From Spirochaetales bacterium (GTDB taxonomy: Bacteria; Spirochaetota; Spirochaetia; ARS1246): 7,244 nucleotides of DNA. Shown one piece after another: positions 4,444-7,244 of this stretch. A model generated the notes under the pieces. That model did not search any database. It was not told where the DNA came from and saw nothing but the letters and a program-made list of their open reading frames with translations. Position numbers and translations under genes: made by a program. Position 1 is the first letter of the stretch, and each line of letters opens with the position of its first letter. The DNA lies in contig NZCE01000017.1 in the NCBI GenBank assembly GCA_002688185.1, positions 1-7,244 of the forward strand, in the 5' to 3' direction.

Positions 4444-6672
4444 ATGCAGGCAGCTATTAAAGAGCTGACTTATGCAGAACGGATTTGTTGGCTAAAGGCG
4501 ACAAAGCTCAAGCAGACAGAAGAAAAACAGCGGATAATCGGGGCAATGGACTACGATGATTGGGCTATTATTCTGCCTCCTGAAGACAGACGTGAAATCC
4601 GTAACCTTGTTGGTCCGTCGGGAGAACCCATTACCGACGTGCTGCTCAAAGGCTATGAGGTTGAAACGAATCATCCAAGCGGCGGATTTTTTGGTGCTGA
4701 AATTGTCGGACGGAATTATCGCAAGTTGCTCGAAATGCACCCGGTATACGTTGACCCTATCAGCTCCTTGGCCGGCGCCTACATGTGCAATTTTTTTTCC
4801 TACCGGAAGCCTCATTGGAATCCAGACATAGATACCGGCCGATTTGCCGATAGCGAGGAACGGTATCAGCTCAAGATGGGGATCGGCGGCGTCCAGCATT
4901 TCTGCCAGGATCTTAGCATAGGGCTTGAGCTGGGTTGGTCAGGCATACTGGACAAAATCAATAAATACGAACGCATTCATGTTGGGAAGTTCGCCGAGTT
5001 TTACGCGGGGCTCACGCATATCGTATTGGGAACGCAGAACTGGATTTCACGACACGCCTGTGTCGCACTGGAGCTATCGGCATCAGAAACCGATGTTGCG
5101 TTGTCGGAAAACTTGGCTGAAATCGCCGCCATCAACAGGAAGATGGTGACTGAGCCTCCCGGCACTTTTAGAGAGGCATGCCAGTGGATCTTGTGGTATC
5201 AGATGCTCTCAAGGATGTTTAACGGGAGCGGCTCCTTGGGTGCTCTGGATCAATTGCTTTTGCCGTATTATGAGCGAGATATCAAAGACGGCATTTTATC
5301 GGACGAGGAGGCGAGCTTTCATATCGCCTGCCTGTTGGCTAGGGATACCGGCTACATACAACTCGGCGGATATAACCACGCAGGCGGTGACAACACCAAT
5401 GCCGTGAGCTTTCTGGTTTTGGATGCCATAGACCGCTTGAAAATTCCTGCAAATATAGGGGTCTGCGTCGGCGAAGGGGTTGATCCGCTGCTACTAGAGA
5501 AAAGCGTGGAAATGCAGTTTGAAAATAAGAACGGCATTCCAAAGTTCCTCGGAATTGACAATACCGCCGCGGGATTTGAACGTGCCGGCCATTCCATTGA
5601 GCTTGGATATAGTCGAATCTACTCGGGCTGCCATTGGTCGGCGGTTCCCGGCCGCGAGTACACTATGAATGACATAATAAAAATTAACATAGCAAGGATT
5701 TTTGAGGTGTCATTCCAAGATTTTATGGAAAACGAAAAGCAGCATTCAATCGGCTTGCTATGGCGATATTTTGAGAGACATCTCAGGATTGGAATAGATT
5801 CCATTAAAAGCGCCATCGACTTCCATATGGAGCATATGCACAAGGTATTTCCTGAGTTGGTGATGGCCCTTCTCTGCCAGGGACCTATTGAAAGGGGAAG
5901 GGATGTTACCGACGGCGGAGTTGACCTTTATAATATCGGGATAGACGGTGCCGGCATCGCCGTTGCCGCGGATTCCTTTGCCGCCCTAACACAGAGAGTT
6001 GAACGGGAAAAGCGTGTGCAATGGTCCGATATTTGGGCATGCATCAAATCGAATTGGGATGGTGATTCAGGGGAGAAAATACGGCTAACGATGAAAAGCG
6101 TGCCTCGGTATGGAACCGGCGGAACCGATGCCGATGACTTTGCCGTCCGGATCTCACGACTTTTTTCAGAGATAGTGAGAGAAAAGCCAACACCCGACGG
6201 CTACAACGTGATCCCCGGGCTTTTTTCATGGGCCCTTGCGGCAAAACTCGGAAGTACCATGGGTGCAACCCCGGACGGGCGCCTCTCCGGAGATCCGATA
6301 AATCACGGCTCAAATCCGTCCCCGGGTATCAACGGAAATGGGGCCTCCACCGCGGTGGCAAAGGCTGTGGCATCGGTCCAGCCGGGCTACGGTCAGGCGG
6401 CGCCGTTACAGTTGGATGTTGATCCCGGCCTCGCCGCTGAGAAAGGTGGTGTGGACACTATGTCGGCTGTGATTAGAACTCATTTTGCCCTCGGTGGAAC
6501 ACAGATAAATCTCAATGTGATGGACGCGGATAAAATCTTAAAAGCTTATGATGATCCGTCCGGATATCCCGATTTAATTGTACGCGTAACCGGATTCAGT
6601 GCCTATTTTTCGAGCCTGTCCGACGAGATGAGAACAATGATAGTTGAAAGAGTCATCCGGGACGGCACATAG
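4444..6672 (+). CDS. Glycyl radical enzyme of the pyruvate formate-lyase-like superfamily, unknown substrate
   Basis: The product is 742 residues, somewhat shorter than the usual 760-860. The C-terminus carries the glycyl-radical loop RVTGFSAYF with the radical Gly at 717 (codon 6592-6594), in the typical position about 25 residues from the end. The thiyl-radical Cys is probably Cys396 in YSGCHWSAVPGREY. This differs from pyruvate formate-lyase, which has adjacent cysteines, and from diol/choline/hydroxyproline-type enzymes, which have GCVE with a catalytic Glu two residues after Cys. The long middle (about 150-560) is consistent with the PFL-like barrel domain. Such enzymes act in anaerobic cytoplasm and need a radical-SAM activase to abstract H from the Gly; none is in this window. 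The start has GGAGG (4431-4435) eight bases upstream. Coupling to the RraA-like gene suggests a C-C cleavage, decarboxylation or elimination linked to a 2-oxo or hydroxy acid, but this is inference. Confidence 0.9.
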   Translation: MQAAIKELTYAERICWLKATKLKQTEEKQRIIGAMDYDDWAIILPPEDRREIRNLVGPSGEPITDVLLKGYEVETNHPSGGFFGAEIVGRNYRKLLEMHPVYVDPISSLAGAYMCNFFSYRKPHWNPDIDTGRFADSEERYQLKMGIGGVQHFCQDLSIGLELGWSGILDKINKYERIHVGKFAEFYAGLTHIVLGTQNWISRHACVALELSASETDVALSENLAEIAAINRKMVTEPPGTFREACQWILWYQMLSRMFNGSGSLGALDQLLLPYYERDIKDGILSDEEASFHIACLLARDTGYIQLGGYNHAGGDNTNAVSFLVLDAIDRLKIPANIGVCVGEGVDPLLLEKSVEMQFENKNGIPKFLGIDNTAAGFERAGHSIELGYSRIYSGCHWSAVPGREYTMNDIIKINIARIFEVSFQDFMENEKQHSIGLLWRYFERHLRIGIDSIKSAIDFHMEHMHKVFPELVMALLCQGPIERGRDVTDGGVDLYNIGIDGAGIAVAADSFAALTQRVEREKRVQWSDIWACIKSNWDGDSGEKIRLTMKSVPRYGTGGTDADDFAVRISRLFSEIVREKPTPDGYNVIPGLFSWALAAKLGSTMGATPDGRLSGDPINHGSNPSPGINGNGASTAVAKAVASVQPGYGQAAPLQLDVDPGLAAEKGGVDTMSAVIRTHFALGGTQINLNVMDADKILKAYDDPSGYPDLIVRVTGFSAYFSSLSDEMRTMIVERVIRDGT

Positions 6673-6708
6673 CTCTCTCGTATACGCCGCGGCGATGGGG
6701 GGTCGATA

Positions 6709-7244
6709 TTACGTTTTTGCTTTGGCTTCGTCCTGATCTGTATACTGCGGATAGAGCTTTTCAAGACAGTCGGGACAGATCCCGTGTGAAAACTCAGCAA
6801 TTGAGTGCTTATGGAAGTAGCTCTCCAGCTGCGTCCAGTACCCCTGGTCGTCACGTATCTTTTTACATGACGCACAGATGGGAAATATCCCCCGCAAAGC
6901 CTCAACTTCTTGGCTGGCCGCTCTTAGCTCGCTGACCGTTTTTTCGAGGGCCTCCTCCGCCCGTTTTCTCTCTTCGATCTCTGCCTCTACTCTGCGCAAC
7001 GCCTGTCTATTTGTGTCCAACGCGACGGTCAGACTGGTCACATCTTGGATCGAGAATAGGGCTAGATAGGCTCCGGTATCGGGATCCAAAAATTTGTTTA
7101 CCGTTGTATGTTGAATGCGGGGCTTGCCGCTTGGCAGCCGTGAAGCGTCATTGTCGGTGGTCTCCAGTGCGGTTTTGACGGTGGTGGGCCCAAATAAAAG
7201 GGCATGATTTCTAAACCTTACCCATTTGCACATCGCACTGCGTA
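6709..7244 (-). CDS. C-terminal part of a PAS sensor-like protein with coiled coil and Cys-rich tail (partial)
   Basis: The frame is open to the right window edge, so the N-terminus lies outside; an internal ATG at 7233 is probably not the true start. Visible parts in order: the end of a PAS-like fold (YLALFSIQDVTSLTVAL, the usual last strand with a DVT motif); a Glu/Arg-rich coiled coil (through RRVEAEIEERKRAEEALEKT); and a tail with two Cys pairs, ICASCKKIRDD...GYW and HGICPDCLEKLYPQ. I recall this tail, often preceded by G-x-x-P-I-C, at the ends of PAS proteins and response regulators in deltaproteobacteria. It probably binds a metal such as zinc, but its function is not established. No kinase or GGDEF domain follows, so output is unclear. 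It converges on the glycyl radical gene, with 36 nt between the two stops. Confidence 0.75.
   Translation of the reverse strand, partial: RSAMCKWVRFRNHALLFGPTTVKTALETTDNDASRLPSGKPRIQHTTVNKFLDPDTGAYLALFSIQDVTSLTVALDTNRQALRRVEAEIEERKRAEEALEKTVSELRAASQEVEALRGIFPICASCKKIRDDQGYWTQLESYFHKHSIAEFSHGICPDCLEKLYPQYTDQDEAKAKT

Noticed and set aside
4492..4899. Minus-strand open frame inside the glycyl radical enzyme gene, and similar opposite-strand frames over the ABC-F gene
   Set aside because: They overlap well-supported coding sequence entirely, have no recognisable domains and no ribosome binding sites, so they are shadows.
6685..6694. CGCCGCGGCG palindrome between the convergent genes as a bidirectional terminator
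   Set aside because: It is a ten-base perfect palindrome with no loop and no T tract, so a stable terminator hairpin is not supported.

Overview
The window looks like a piece of an anaerobic bacterial chromosome, most likely from a deltaproteobacterial (Desulfobacterota) or similar lineage. Three things point there: an oxygen-sensitive glycyl radical enzyme, a PAS/coiled-coil protein ending in a Cys-rich tail that I recall mainly from deltaproteobacterial signalling proteins, and a DruA-domain/ISAs1 transposase fusion. The assignment is inference from protein style; there is no rRNA or other marker.

Layout. Positions 1-29 hold the first codons of a minus-strand gene with a strong ribosome binding site; the rest is outside. 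Positions 80-147 hold a compact element with perfect 15-bp inverted repeats. Positions about 163-1771 (minus strand) are a decayed insertion sequence. Its open reading frame joins a DruA-like (DUF4338) domain to an ISAs1-type transposase. It is broken by a -1 frame change at an A8 run and loses the catalytic Glu and 3' end near the inverted-repeat element. The IS 5' terminus (CAGGGCTGCG...) lies about 170 bp upstream of a plus-strand ABC-F ATPase (1943-3547) of the Lsa-like ribosome-protection type.

Positions 3692-6672 carry a tight two-gene unit: an RraA-like aldolase/decarboxylase followed 29 nt later by a glycyl radical enzyme. The latter has a C-terminal glycyl-radical loop (Gly717) and an active-site Cys396 in an unusual Gly-Cys-His-Trp context. 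A TATAAT box sits upstream of the pair. A convergent minus-strand gene (6709 to beyond the right edge) encodes the C-terminal part of a PAS sensor-like protein.

The RraA/glycyl-radical pair is the best candidate for an undescribed metabolic system: the enzyme lacks the hallmark residues of pyruvate formate-lyase and of the common dehydratase/decarboxylase classes, and its activating radical-SAM enzyme is not beside it on either side. The DruA-ISAs1 fusion, with an internal ribosome binding site exactly at the transposase domain start, is the second point of interest.
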